Notes under the pieces: model-generated
The model's input: the letters and a program-made list of their open reading frames with translations, nothing else
Databases searched by the model: none
Told to the model about the DNA's origin: nothing
Program-made: the position numbers and the translations under genes
In this document: positions 40,386 through 48,235 of the stretch, one piece after another
Layout of the letters: each line of letters begins with the position of its first letter
Numbering within the stretch: the first letter of the stretch is position 1
Assembly: GCF_937123735.1 (NCBI RefSeq)
Contig: NZ_CAKZKL010000028.1
Span: 62,001-126,000, forward strand
DNA from: an uncultured Lentibacter sp.
Lineage (GTDB): Bacteria; Pseudomonadota; Alphaproteobacteria; Rhodobacterales; Rhodobacteraceae
Direction of reading: 5' to 3'
Length of the DNA stretch: 64,000 nucleotides

Positions 40386-40746
40386 TGGGATGGTCCTTTC
40401 AGCGACGGCGGCTGTGCCTGTTTTGCCTTCTGGCGGTGCGCAGGTAAACCAAAAATTCGACCCTCCAGAGCCGGCAATTAAGCTTAAGGTTGTGTATTTT
40501 AATAATGAAACACGCTAAGCTTGAGGGTTTTTCTTGACAAAATTCCCCTTTAAACGCGTAATGCGTGTAAGCAAGAATTTGTTTAGCTTTATGCGGTATC
40601 CTTTTCGGGAAGACATGGCACCGAGGCTATAAAACGTTTGATTTCCGTCTCTGATTGGTCTTGTAACGGTGTGACCCATGATTTCGCGCCGCTGCGACAG
40701 GCAAGTGATTGGTAATAGTTTGTGAATAGAAATTGAGGAGTAAAAT
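40386..40746. other. 361-bp AT-rich divergent region between qor and the XRE gene
   Basis: No gene is visible; the minus-strand ORFs 40589-40863 read through it without family features. The region is markedly richer in A+T than its surroundings. It contains two related 12-mers, TTAAGCTTAAGG at 40478 and CTAAGCTTGAGG at 40515 (37 bp apart), a TTGACA at 40534, and a ribosome site (TGAGGAG) before the XRE start. It is best read as a regulatory region with a long 5' leader. Confidence 0.55.
40534..40564 (+). promoter_or_regulatory. Candidate promoter of the XRE gene
   Basis: Consensus TTGACA at 40534-40539 with TAATGC at 40559-40564, spacing 19, longer than ideal. It would leave a 5' leader of about 175 bases. 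The two AAGCTT-centred 12-mers lie just upstream and could be operator sites. Confidence 0.35.
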
Positions 40747-41118
40747 ATGGCTCACCCCGTAGATGTCCACGTCGGCAAGCGCTTGCGCCAGCGCCGCTGG
40801 CTTGTTGGCATGACACAGCAGCAATTGGCCGAGAAAGTTGGGATCAAATTTCAGCAGATCCAAAAATACGAAACCGGGGCAAACCGTGTCAGCGCCTCGC
40901 GGCTTTGGGACATTTCAGAGGTTCTGGATGTTCCGGTCTCCCATTTCTTTGAGGCAATGGAGGCCGCAGAGCTGCCCGGCCCCAAAGACGAGAGTATCCC
41001 GGCTGATTTGCTGGCCGATAAAGAGGCGATGGATTTGATCCGCTCTTATTATTCGATACCGGAAAACCAGCGTAAGCGGCTTTTTGAACTGGCGCGGGTG
41101 TTGAGCGACGTGGCCTAG
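40747..41118 (+). CDS. XRE-family helix-turn-helix regulator
   Basis: 123 residues. HTH_3 domain at 8-65: VGKRLRQRRWLVGMTQQQLA, then KVGIKFQQIQKYETGANRVS and ASRLWDISEVLDVPVSHFFE. The C-terminal part (LLADKEAMDLIRSYYSIPEN) ends with a helix that probably dimerises. This QIQKYETGANR class is common in alphaproteobacteria and acts as a DNA-binding repressor or activator. GAGGAG precedes the ATG. It may be autoregulated through the repeats upstream. Confidence 0.92.
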   Translation: MAHPVDVHVGKRLRQRRWLVGMTQQQLAEKVGIKFQQIQKYETGANRVSASRLWDISEVLDVPVSHFFEAMEAAELPGPKDESIPADLLADKEAMDLIRSYYSIPENQRKRLFELARVLSDVA

Positions 41119-41188
41119 CGCAGCGGCGGCTTGCCTTTGGGGCGCGGGTTGCGGCATAGACGCCCAAAAGGGCGGCAAGAGGCAAGAT

Positions 41189-41980
41189 ATGAAAACTGAC
41201 GACTTGCTCAGCACGGCTCATGCGCTGGCCGATGTGGCCCGCAGCGAGGTGCTGGGCTATTTTCGCGCCGATGGTCTGACGGCTGAGAACAAGCTGGCCA
41301 CTGGCTTTGATCCAGTGACAGCGGCAGACAAGGCCGCAGAGCGTGCCATGCGCGCGGTCCTGGCGCAGCGCCGCCCCGATGATGCGGTGATCGGTGAGGA
41401 ATATGGCAACACCGAAGGCCGCTCGGGGCTGACCTGGGTTTTGGACCCGATAGACGGCACTCGCGGCTTTTTGGCCGGCACACCCACCTGGGGGGTGCTG
41501 ATTGCGGTCTGCGATCTGTCAGGGCCGGTTTTCGGGATGGTGGACCAACCCTATATCGGCGAGCGTTTCTGGGGTGGGTTTGGCGCTTGTGAGATGGTCG
41601 GACCGCTGGGGCGCAAAGCGCTCAAGACCCGTGCGGGCCGCCCCTTGAGCGAAGCGATCTTGTTTTCGACCTTTCCGGAAATCGGCAGCGCTCAGGAGCG
41701 CGCTGGGTTTCAGGCCCTCGCAGCACAGGTGCGGCTGACGCGGTATGGCATGGATTGTTACGCCTATGCCTTGCTGGCGGCTGGGCAGATTGATCTGGTG
41801 GTGGAGGCAGGTTTGTCCAACTACGATATCTGCGCGCCAATCGGCTTGATTGAGGCCGCTGGCGGAATTGTGACCGACTGGCAAGGCGGCCCGGCCCACA
41901 ACGGCGGGCGGGTTTTGGCGGCGGCGGACCCGATACAGCATGGCGCGGCTTTGGAGCTTTTGCGCCGGGTGCCTGCGTAA
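41189..41980 (+). CDS. hisN: Inositol monophosphatase-family enzyme, histidinol-phosphatase (HisN) type
   Basis: 263 residues. Metal-binding motifs: GEEYGNTEGRSG, WVLDPIDGTRGFLAGTP (DPIDGT) and NYDICAPIGLIEAAGGIVTD (the late Asp). TGFDPVTAADKAAE is typical of the N-terminus. RGFLAGTPTWG fits the HisN-type phosphatases of alphaproteobacteria, which make histidinol from histidinol phosphate, rather than CysQ or SuhB. Same strand as the XRE gene, 70 bp downstream. Confidence 0.85.
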   Translation: MKTDDLLSTAHALADVARSEVLGYFRADGLTAENKLATGFDPVTAADKAAERAMRAVLAQRRPDDAVIGEEYGNTEGRSGLTWVLDPIDGTRGFLAGTPTWGVLIAVCDLSGPVFGMVDQPYIGERFWGGFGACEMVGPLGRKALKTRAGRPLSEAILFSTFPEIGSAQERAGFQALAAQVRLTRYGMDCYAYALLAAGQIDLVVEAGLSNYDICAPIGLIEAAGGIVTDWQGGPAHNGGRVLAAADPIQHGAALELLRRVPA

Positions 41981-42090
41981 GCGGGCTTTGCGCGCGCAGC
42001 GATCTGCGCTAGACTGACAGGGCCTGCGCTTCTTGGCCCTTTTCCAGCGCGGCGGTTTTGGCATGAGAGGGCACCAAGAGAGGTGCAACC

Positions 42091-43425
42091 ATGCAAGAAA
42101 CCCTGATCCGCGGTGCGGACCACATCCTCACGATGAATGATGCGCGCAGCGAGCTGCAAGGCGCCGACATCCTGTTGCGTGACGGCAAGATCGCAGCGGT
42201 GGGCCACGGTTTGAGCACTGCGGGGGCGGTGTTGGAGGCGCGCGGCTGTGTTGTGACGCCGGGGCTTGTGAACACCCATCATCATCTCTACCAGACCCTG
42301 ACCCGGGCCGTTCCGGGGGGGCAGGACGCCTTGCTGTTTGGCTGGCTCAAAACGCTCTATCCGATCTGGGCGCGGTTTGGCCCGGAAGAGATGTTTGTAT
42401 CGGCACAGGTAGGGCTGGCTGAGCTGGCGCTGACGGGCTGCACGATGAGCTCGGACCACCTTTACCTTTTTCCCAATGGCGCACGGCTGGATGATACGAT
42501 TGCCGCGGCGCGCGAGGTTGGGTTGCGCTTTCATCCCACGCGCGGCGCGATGAGCATTGGCGAAAGTGATGGCGGCTTGCCACCGGACAGTCTTGTGGAG
42601 CGGGAAGCCGCGATTTTGGAAGACAGCATTCGGGTGATTGATGCCCACCACGACAGCTCGGAGGGGGCGATGGTGCGGGTGGGCGTTGCGCCTTGTTCGC
42701 CTTTCTCGGTCAGCCGGGAGCTGATGCGCGATGCGGCGCTGCTGGCGCGCGACAAGGGTGTTATGCTGCACACCCATCTGGCCGAAAATGACGAGGATGT
42801 GGCTTATAGTCTTGCCAAATTCGGTTGCCGGCCGGGGCAATATGCCGAGGATCTGGGCTGGACGGGGCCAGATGTGTGGCATGCGCATTGCGTGAAGCTG
42901 GATGGGCAAGAGATTGATTTATTTGCCCGTTCCGGCACGGGGGTGGCGCATTGCCCCTGTTCCAATTGCCGGCTGGGCTCGGGGATTGCCCCTGTGCGTG
43001 CGATGCGCGATGGCGGGGTCAAGTTGGGGCTTGGCGTTGATGGCTCGGCCAGCAACGACAGCGGCCAGATGATGCTGGAAGCCCGCCAGGCGATGCTGTT
43101 GCAGCGGGTGGCGCGCGGGGCGGACGCGATGAGCGCACGCGAGGCCCTTGAGATTGCCACGCGCGGCGGGGCCGAAGTTCTGGGGCGCACGGATTGCGGC
43201 CAGATTGCTCCAGGCAAGCGCGCCGATCTGGCCATATGGGATATTCGCGGCGTAGAATCGGCCGGGAGCTGGGACCCTGCAGCGCTGTTGCTTGCCGGGC
43301 CCTCCAGGGTTAAAGATTTGTTTGTAAATGGACGCCATATTGTGCAGGACGCAGAGATGCCGCATCTGGATTTGCCTGCACTATTGGCGCGCCAGCGCAA
43401 GTTGGCACAGAACTTAATGGTTTAA
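42091..43425 (+). CDS. 8-oxoguanine deaminase (amidohydrolase superfamily)
   Basis: 444 residues. Metal-binding NTHHHLYQTLTRAVP, then HTHLAENDEDVAYSLAKFG, WHAHCVKLD and LGVDGSASNDSGQMMLEARQ. CPCSNCRLGSGIAPVRAMRD matches the TRZ/ATZ-related deaminases of the 8-oxoguanine deaminase type, which convert 8-oxoguanine to urate. It could help clear oxidised purines. The gap of 110 bp before it has AGAGAGGTGC as ribosome site. The CAP gene follows 4 bp after. Confidence 0.9.
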   Translation: MQETLIRGADHILTMNDARSELQGADILLRDGKIAAVGHGLSTAGAVLEARGCVVTPGLVNTHHHLYQTLTRAVPGGQDALLFGWLKTLYPIWARFGPEEMFVSAQVGLAELALTGCTMSSDHLYLFPNGARLDDTIAAAREVGLRFHPTRGAMSIGESDGGLPPDSLVEREAAILEDSIRVIDAHHDSSEGAMVRVGVAPCSPFSVSRELMRDAALLARDKGVMLHTHLAENDEDVAYSLAKFGCRPGQYAEDLGWTGPDVWHAHCVKLDGQEIDLFARSGTGVAHCPCSNCRLGSGIAPVRAMRDGGVKLGLGVDGSASNDSGQMMLEARQAMLLQRVARGADAMSAREALEIATRGGAEVLGRTDCGQIAPGKRADLAIWDIRGVESAGSWDPAALLLAGPSRVKDLFVNGRHIVQDAEMPHLDLPALLARQRKLAQNLMV

Positions 43426-43429
43426 TGGA

Positions 43430-43879
43430 GTGACGTGGTTGCGAGTATTGATGAGTTTGACGGTGGCGATTCTTATGGCAGGCGGGCCTGTTCTGGCCGA
43501 GCCTGCGCGTGATGTGATCAAGATGGTGAACGCCTTACGGGCCAAACACGGGCTGCACGCCCTAAAGCTGAGCCCCGAGCTTGAGGCCGCCGCGCAGCGC
43601 CACGCGCAGGATATGGCGCGGCGCAACTTTTTGGATCACAAGGGGTCGGATGGCTCGAGCCCGGCCAATCGCGCCAAGCGGGCGGGATACAACTTTTGCA
43701 CGGTGGCCGAAAATGTGGCTGCCGGGCAGCGCAGCTCGGGCGAGGTCATGCAGGCCTGGACAGACTCGACGGGTCATCGGCGCAATATGCTCAAGCCCAA
43801 GGCGCGTGATATTGCGGTGGTGCGCGGGCCGAACAACAAATGGGTGATGATGTTGGCGGCCAAGCGCGGGCGCTGCTAA
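43430..43879 (+). CDS. Secreted CAP/SCP-domain protein
   Basis: 149 residues. A signal peptide ends near GGPVLAEP. The CAP domain shows MVNALRAKHGLHALKLSPEL, RNFLDHKGSDGSSPANRAK, TVAENVAAGQ and WTDSTGHRRNMLKP, conserved in bacterial CAP proteins. The track uses the GTG at 43430, where GGAG would overlap the start codon; a TTG at 43439 (LRVLMSLTVAILMAGG), 8 bases after GGAG, is perhaps the true start. Extracellular or periplasmic, function unclear. Confidence 0.88.
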   Translation: MTWLRVLMSLTVAILMAGGPVLAEPARDVIKMVNALRAKHGLHALKLSPELEAAAQRHAQDMARRNFLDHKGSDGSSPANRAKRAGYNFCTVAENVAAGQRSSGEVMQAWTDSTGHRRNMLKPKARDIAVVRGPNNKWVMMLAAKRGRC

Positions 43880-43947
43880 GGGTGAAATCCCCGATTGCCC
43901 CTGTGGCGGCTTGCGCTTAGGTTGGCCGCCAACAGACGGGGGCAAAA

Positions 43948-45330
43948 TTGAGCGACGAGAGTTTTGAAACAGTTGAGCCTGACGATGAGGCCTATGAGCT
44001 GAGCCGCAGAGATGTGGACGCGGTGCTCGAGGCGGTGGAGCAGGGCGCGCGCGATGCGCTGATCGCGCGAATGGAGCCCATGCACGCGGCAGATATTGCG
44101 GACATGCTTGAGCAGATCAGCTCGGCGGATCGCTATGCGCTGATTGAGCTTTACGGCGTCGAATTTGACGGGGATATCCTCTCCGAACTCGACGAAAGCA
44201 TCCGTGAGGATGTGATTTCGGCGCTGCGGCCCGAAGTTCTGGCGGAAGCCGTGCGCGAGCTTGAGTCTGATGATGTTGTGGACCTGCTCGAAGACCTTGA
44301 GGCGCCGCAGCAGGAAGCCATTTTCGAGGCGCTGGATGATGCGGATGCGGTGATTGCGCGCCAGGCGTTGAGCTATCCCGAGGAATCGGCCGGGCGTTTG
44401 ATGCAGCGCGAAGTTGTGGCTGCGCCAGAGCATTGGACTGTTGGCGATGCGATTGATTTCATGCGCTCTTCGGAGGATCTGCCGGAACAATTTTATCATG
44501 TGGTGCTCGTGGATCCGCGGATGCACCCTGTTGGCAATGTGACCCTGGGGCGCATTATGGGTGCGCCGCGCAAGCAGCCGCTGCACGCGCTGGTGGAAGA
44601 TGTCTTCCAGATCATTCCGGTGGATCAGGATGAGGGCGATGTCGCCTATGCTTTCAACCAGTATCACCTGATTTCAGCGCCGGTTGTGGATGACGAAGGG
44701 CGCCTTGTGGGGGTGATCACCATTGATGATGCGATGGCGGTTCTGGATGAGGAGCATGAAGAGGACATCATGCGCCTTGCCGGTGTGGGCGAGGGCAGCC
44801 TGACCGACCGGGTGATCAGCACCACGCGCCGTCGCTTTCCGTGGTTGGCGGTCAATCTGGTGACGGCGGTTCTGGCGAGCCTGGTGATTGCCCAGTTTGA
44901 AGGGGTGATATCTGACTATGTTGCCCTGGCGGTCTTGATGCCGATTGTGGCCTCCATGGGCGGCAATGCGGGCACCCAAAGCCTGACTGTGGCGGTGCGC
45001 GCCATTGCGACCAAGGATTTGACCAGCTCCAACGTCTGGCGTGTGATCCGGCGTGAGGTGCTTGTGGGCGCGCTCAATGGCGGCATTTTTGCCCTGGTGA
45101 TGGGCGCTGTTTGCCTGTTGTGGTTTTCCTCGCCGCTGCTGGGGGCGGTGATTGCCGCGGCGATGGTGATCAACCTTGTGGTGGCCGGGCTTGCGGGGAC
45201 GGTGATTCCTGTGGCGCTGGAAAAAGCGGGCGTTGACCCGGCGTTGGCCTCGGGCGCTTTTGTGACGACGGTGACCGATGTGGTTGGGTTTTTTGCCTTT
45301 CTTGGGCTGGCTGCTTGGGTGCTGGTGTGA
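43948..45330 (+). CDS. mgtE: Magnesium transporter MgtE
   Basis: 460 residues from a TTG preceded by GGGGGC. N domain with repeats ADIADMLEQIS, ILSELDESIRED; a CBS pair from ESAGRLMQREVV to TIDDAMAVLDEEHEED; then five transmembrane helices, with the pore motif PIVASMGGNAGTQSLTVAVRA. The channel is gated by cytoplasmic Mg2+ through the N and CBS domains. Its TGA overlaps the next start (GTGA). Confidence 0.95.
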   Translation: MSDESFETVEPDDEAYELSRRDVDAVLEAVEQGARDALIARMEPMHAADIADMLEQISSADRYALIELYGVEFDGDILSELDESIREDVISALRPEVLAEAVRELESDDVVDLLEDLEAPQQEAIFEALDDADAVIARQALSYPEESAGRLMQREVVAAPEHWTVGDAIDFMRSSEDLPEQFYHVVLVDPRMHPVGNVTLGRIMGAPRKQPLHALVEDVFQIIPVDQDEGDVAYAFNQYHLISAPVVDDEGRLVGVITIDDAMAVLDEEHEEDIMRLAGVGEGSLTDRVISTTRRRFPWLAVNLVTAVLASLVIAQFEGVISDYVALAVLMPIVASMGGNAGTQSLTVAVRAIATKDLTSSNVWRVIRREVLVGALNGGIFALVMGAVCLLWFSSPLLGAVIAAAMVINLVVAGLAGTVIPVALEKAGVDPALASGAFVTTVTDVVGFFAFLGLAAWVLV

Positions 45331-45884
45331 GCTCTTTGGCGCAGCAGAAGGCAGCGGCGCGCCAGGCCGCTTTTGCACGGCGCAAGCTGGCGTTTCAGGC
45401 CGCAGGCGCGGCGCAGGCGGGCTATCTCTCGGAAGTTCTGGCGGGCCATAGGGGCGTGCCCTTGGCCGGGTTTATGCCGATCAGAACCGAGATTGACCCG
45501 CTCCCCGCAATGGCGGAGGCGGCGGCGCACGGGCCTGTGGGCGTGCCGGTTATTCAGGCGGCCGGGCAGGCCCTGAAATTTGCCCTCTGGGAGCCGGATT
45601 GCGCGCTTGTGGAGGGGCCGTTCAAGGCGATGATCCCCGCAGAGCTTGACTATTTTGAGCCGGAAATCCTGATTGTGCCGCTGGTGGCCTTTGACCGCAA
45701 AGGCGGGCGGCTGGGCTACGGGGGCGGATTTTATGACCGCACGCTCGAAGGCTTGCGCACGACACGCGCGACACTCGCGATCGGGTTTGCGTTTGCGGCG
45801 CAGCAGGCAGAGGATTTGCCGCTTGAGGCGACGGACCAGCCATTGGATATGATCGTGACGGAGCGCGGGATTATCACGCTGTGA
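45327..45884 (+). CDS. 5-formyltetrahydrofolate cyclo-ligase
   Basis: 185 residues from the GTG at 45327, overlapping the mgtE stop. FAGYLSEVL-type helices are followed by PLAGFMPIRTEIDPLPAM, and the signature PLVAFDRKGGRLGYGGGFYDRTL, which includes the ATP-binding glycine-rich loop. It converts 5-formyl-THF to 5,10-methenyl-THF in one-carbon metabolism. A 19-bp perfect hairpin begins immediately after its stop. Confidence 0.92.
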   Translation: MSSLAQQKAAARQAAFARRKLAFQAAGAAQAGYLSEVLAGHRGVPLAGFMPIRTEIDPLPAMAEAAAHGPVGVPVIQAAGQALKFALWEPDCALVEGPFKAMIPAELDYFEPEILIVPLVAFDRKGGRLGYGGGFYDRTLEGLRTTRATLAIGFAFAAQQAEDLPLEATDQPLDMIVTERGIITL

Positions 45885-45977
45885 AGCCCTTTTGCAGCGC
45901 GCGCCCACCCGCCCACCCCGCGCGCTGCAAAAGGGCTGCCTTCGGCGAGGATATTTTTTGGAAAGAAAAAGAAGGGG
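45885..45977 (+). repeat. Hairpin with CCCACCC loop joined to the repeat core and tail
   Basis: AGCCCTTTTGCAGCGCGCG (45885-45903) pairs perfectly over 19 bp with its complement at 45919-45937; the loop is CCCACCCGCCCACCC. It is followed directly by GCCTTCGGCGAGGATATTTT and TTGGAAAGAAAAAGAAGGGG. So the large stem takes the place of the usual palindrome module. It starts one base after the cyclo-ligase stop and ends just before osmC, same strand. Confidence 0.9.
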
Positions 45978-45983
45978 AGAGCC

Positions 45984-46454
45984 ATGCACCAGGCACATGA
46001 TTTTGATGCCAAGATCGTTTGGACGGGCAATTTGGGCACGGGGAATGCGACTTATAAAGGCTATGCGCGCAGCTGGGAGGTGCGCACGCCGGGCAAGCCG
46101 GTGATTGCCTGCTCAAACGATCCGCTTCTGGGCGGGGACCCTTCCTTGCACAACCCCGAGGATATGCTGATTGCCGCGCTCTCGGCCTGCCATATGCTGT
46201 GGTATCTGCATCTGGCGCATAACGCGGGGATTGTGGTGCTGGGCTATGAGGACGACCCTGTGGGGCATGGCGAAAGCGCGGCCAGTGGAGCGGGGCGCTT
46301 TGTGGGCGCGACGCTGCGGCCTGTGATCACGCTGGCGGAGGGCAGCGATATTGAGCGCGCGGATGCGGTACACCACGAGATTGCGAAGGTGTGTTTTATT
46401 GCGCGTTCGGTCAATTTTCCGCTGCGGTATTCAGCAAGATACGAGATTGCATAA
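45984..46454 (+). CDS. OsmC/Ohr-family protein
   Basis: 156 residues. MHQAHDFDAKIVWTGNLGTG, then NPEDMLIAALSACHMLWYLH with the Cys of the peroxidase site, and IAKVCFIARSVNFPL, which contains the second cysteine. OsmC/Ohr proteins reduce organic hydroperoxides using the two cysteines. The purine tail of the upstream repeat (GAAGGGGAG) doubles as its ribosome binding site. Confidence 0.9.
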   Translation: MHQAHDFDAKIVWTGNLGTGNATYKGYARSWEVRTPGKPVIACSNDPLLGGDPSLHNPEDMLIAALSACHMLWYLHLAHNAGIVVLGYEDDPVGHGESAASGAGRFVGATLRPVITLAEGSDIERADAVHHEIAKVCFIARSVNFPLRYSARYEIA

Positions 46455-46481
46455 GTGCTGCCTGCGGCCTAAGGGTTCTCT

Positions 46482-47294
46482 ATGAGACTTCTGTTTTTAG
46501 GCGATGTCATGGGCCGCGCGGGGCGACGGGCTGTGAGCGAGCGGCTCAAGGGGCTGCGCGAGGCGTGGGGCCTTGATTTTGTTGTGGTCAATGGCGAGAA
46601 CGCCAGCAACGGGATGGGGCTTTCGGGCGAACATGCCAAGCTGTTGCTGGCCGCGGGTGTGGATTGTCTGACCCTGGGAGACCATGCCTTTGATCAGAAA
46701 GATATGTTGCAGTTTATTGGCCGCGAGCCGCGCATTTTGCGGCCTGTGAATTTTGCCAAAGGGGCACCGGGCGCCGGCGCGCGGGTGTTTCAAGACGGGC
46801 GCGGGCGCAAGATATTGGTGGCGCAGGTTTTGGGGCAGGTCTTTATGAAGCGCGCTTTTGACGACCCGTTTGGGCAGATTGAGGCCGTGCTGAAGACACA
46901 TGTTCTGGGCGGCGCGGTGCAGGCGGCGATTGTCGATGTGCATTGTGAGGCCACCAGCGAGAAAATGGCGATGGGGCATTTTTGCGACGGGCGCGCGAGC
47001 CTTGTTGTCGGCACGCACACCCATGTGCCGACGGGCGATGCGCAGATTTTGCCGCGTGGCACGGCCTATATGACAGATGCGGGGATGTGTGGCGATTATC
47101 TCAGTGTGATTGGCATGGAGACGGAAGAGCCGCTGCGCCGCTTTGTGACCGGGATGTCCAAGAGCCGTTTTACGCCAGCCACGCAAGAGGCAACGCTTTC
47201 GGGGGTTTATGTGGAGACAGACGACCGCACGGGGAAGGCTGTGACGGTGCGCCCTGTGCGGGTGGGTGGGCGTTTGCAGGATGCGGCCCCTTGA
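46482..47294 (+). CDS. ymdB: YmdB-family metallophosphoesterase
   Basis: 270 residues. The metal site motifs are LFLGDVMGRAGR, VVNGENASNGMGLS, CLTLGDHAFDQ, and VDVHCEATSEKMAMGHFCDGRASLVVGTHTHVPTGD. The family (TIGR00282) hydrolyses cyclic nucleotides or related phosphodiesters. Normal length. Its stop overlaps the TTG start of the next DMT gene (TTGA). Confidence 0.93.
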   Translation: MRLLFLGDVMGRAGRRAVSERLKGLREAWGLDFVVVNGENASNGMGLSGEHAKLLLAAGVDCLTLGDHAFDQKDMLQFIGREPRILRPVNFAKGAPGAGARVFQDGRGRKILVAQVLGQVFMKRAFDDPFGQIEAVLKTHVLGGAVQAAIVDVHCEATSEKMAMGHFCDGRASLVVGTHTHVPTGDAQILPRGTAYMTDAGMCGDYLSVIGMETEEPLRRFVTGMSKSRFTPATQEATLSGVYVETDDRTGKAVTVRPVRVGGRLQDAAP

Positions 47295-48211
47295 ACCGCA
47301 CGCTTGGCTCTGTTTTGGCGCTGTTGCTCATGGGCGCAGGCTGGGGCGTGACGGCGCCTTTGTCAAAACTTGCGGTTTCGACGGGGCACCAGCCTTTGGG
47401 GCTGGTGTTTTGGCAAATGTTCGTGGCGGCCTTGCTGTTGGGTGCAATTGTTTGGGCCCGGGGCGGGCGGCTGCGCCTGGGGCGGCGGCAGGTTGTTTTA
47501 TATGTGGCGATCGCGCTTTTGGGGACAATTTTTCCAAATTCGGCCAGCTACCGTGCGGCGGCGCATTTGCCTGCGGGGGTGATGTCGATTGTGATCGCCA
47601 TGGTGCCGATGTTTGCCTTTCCCATCGCGCTGGCTTTGGGGCTGGACCGGTTCAGCCTGGCGCGTCTCTTGGGGCTTTGCCTCGGGCTGGGCGGGGTGGC
47701 GCTTTTGGTGGGGCCTGAGGCGAGCTTACCGGAGCGGGCCATGGTGGCCTTTATTCCGCTCGCGTTGATTGCACCGTTTTTCTACGGGATCGAAGGAAAT
47801 TTCGTGGCGAAATTTGGCACTGCGGGGCTGGACCCGATTGCGGTTTTGTTCGGGGCATCTGTTTTTGGCGCGGCCTTCAGCCTGCCTTTGGCGCTGGGGT
47901 TTGGCCATTGGGTGAATCCCTTGGCGCAGCCAGGGCTGGCGGAGGCGGCGTTGCTGGCCAGTGCGCTCATCCATGCGCTTGTCTATTCGGCCTATGTTTG
48001 GATGGTCGGGCGCGCGGGGGCTGTCTTTGCGGCGCAGGTGGCCTATCTGGTGACAATTTTTGGTGTCGGGTGGTCGATGCTGTTGTTGGGAGAGGCCTAT
48101 TCGGCCTATATTTGGGGTGCGCTTGGGCTGATGTTGGCCGGCATGTTTTTGGTGCAGCCGCGGGACCCGGAAGAATTTGGACGCGGCGGGCCGGCCTGTG
48201 AGCGTGAGTGA
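47291..48211 (+). CDS. DMT-superfamily (EamA) transporter
   Basis: 306 residues from a TTG at 47291 that overlaps the ymdB stop (TTGA); the track start at 46982 lies inside ymdB in another frame. Ten predicted helices in two EamA repeats: LLLMGAGWGVTAPLSKLAVS, PNSASYRAAAHLPAGVMSIVIAMVPMFAFP and YVWMVGRAGAVFAAQVAYL. Substrate unknown. It precedes the SLC13 gene by 24 bp on the same strand. Confidence 0.88.
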   Translation: MNRTLGSVLALLLMGAGWGVTAPLSKLAVSTGHQPLGLVFWQMFVAALLLGAIVWARGGRLRLGRRQVVLYVAIALLGTIFPNSASYRAAAHLPAGVMSIVIAMVPMFAFPIALALGLDRFSLARLLGLCLGLGGVALLVGPEASLPERAMVAFIPLALIAPFFYGIEGNFVAKFGTAGLDPIAVLFGASVFGAAFSLPLALGFGHWVNPLAQPGLAEAALLASALIHALVYSAYVWMVGRAGAVFAAQVAYLVTIFGVGWSMLLLGEAYSAYIWGALGLMLAGMFLVQPRDPEEFGRGGPACERE

Positions 48212-48235
48212 AGAGTATGAAAAGGGCAGGGCGAT

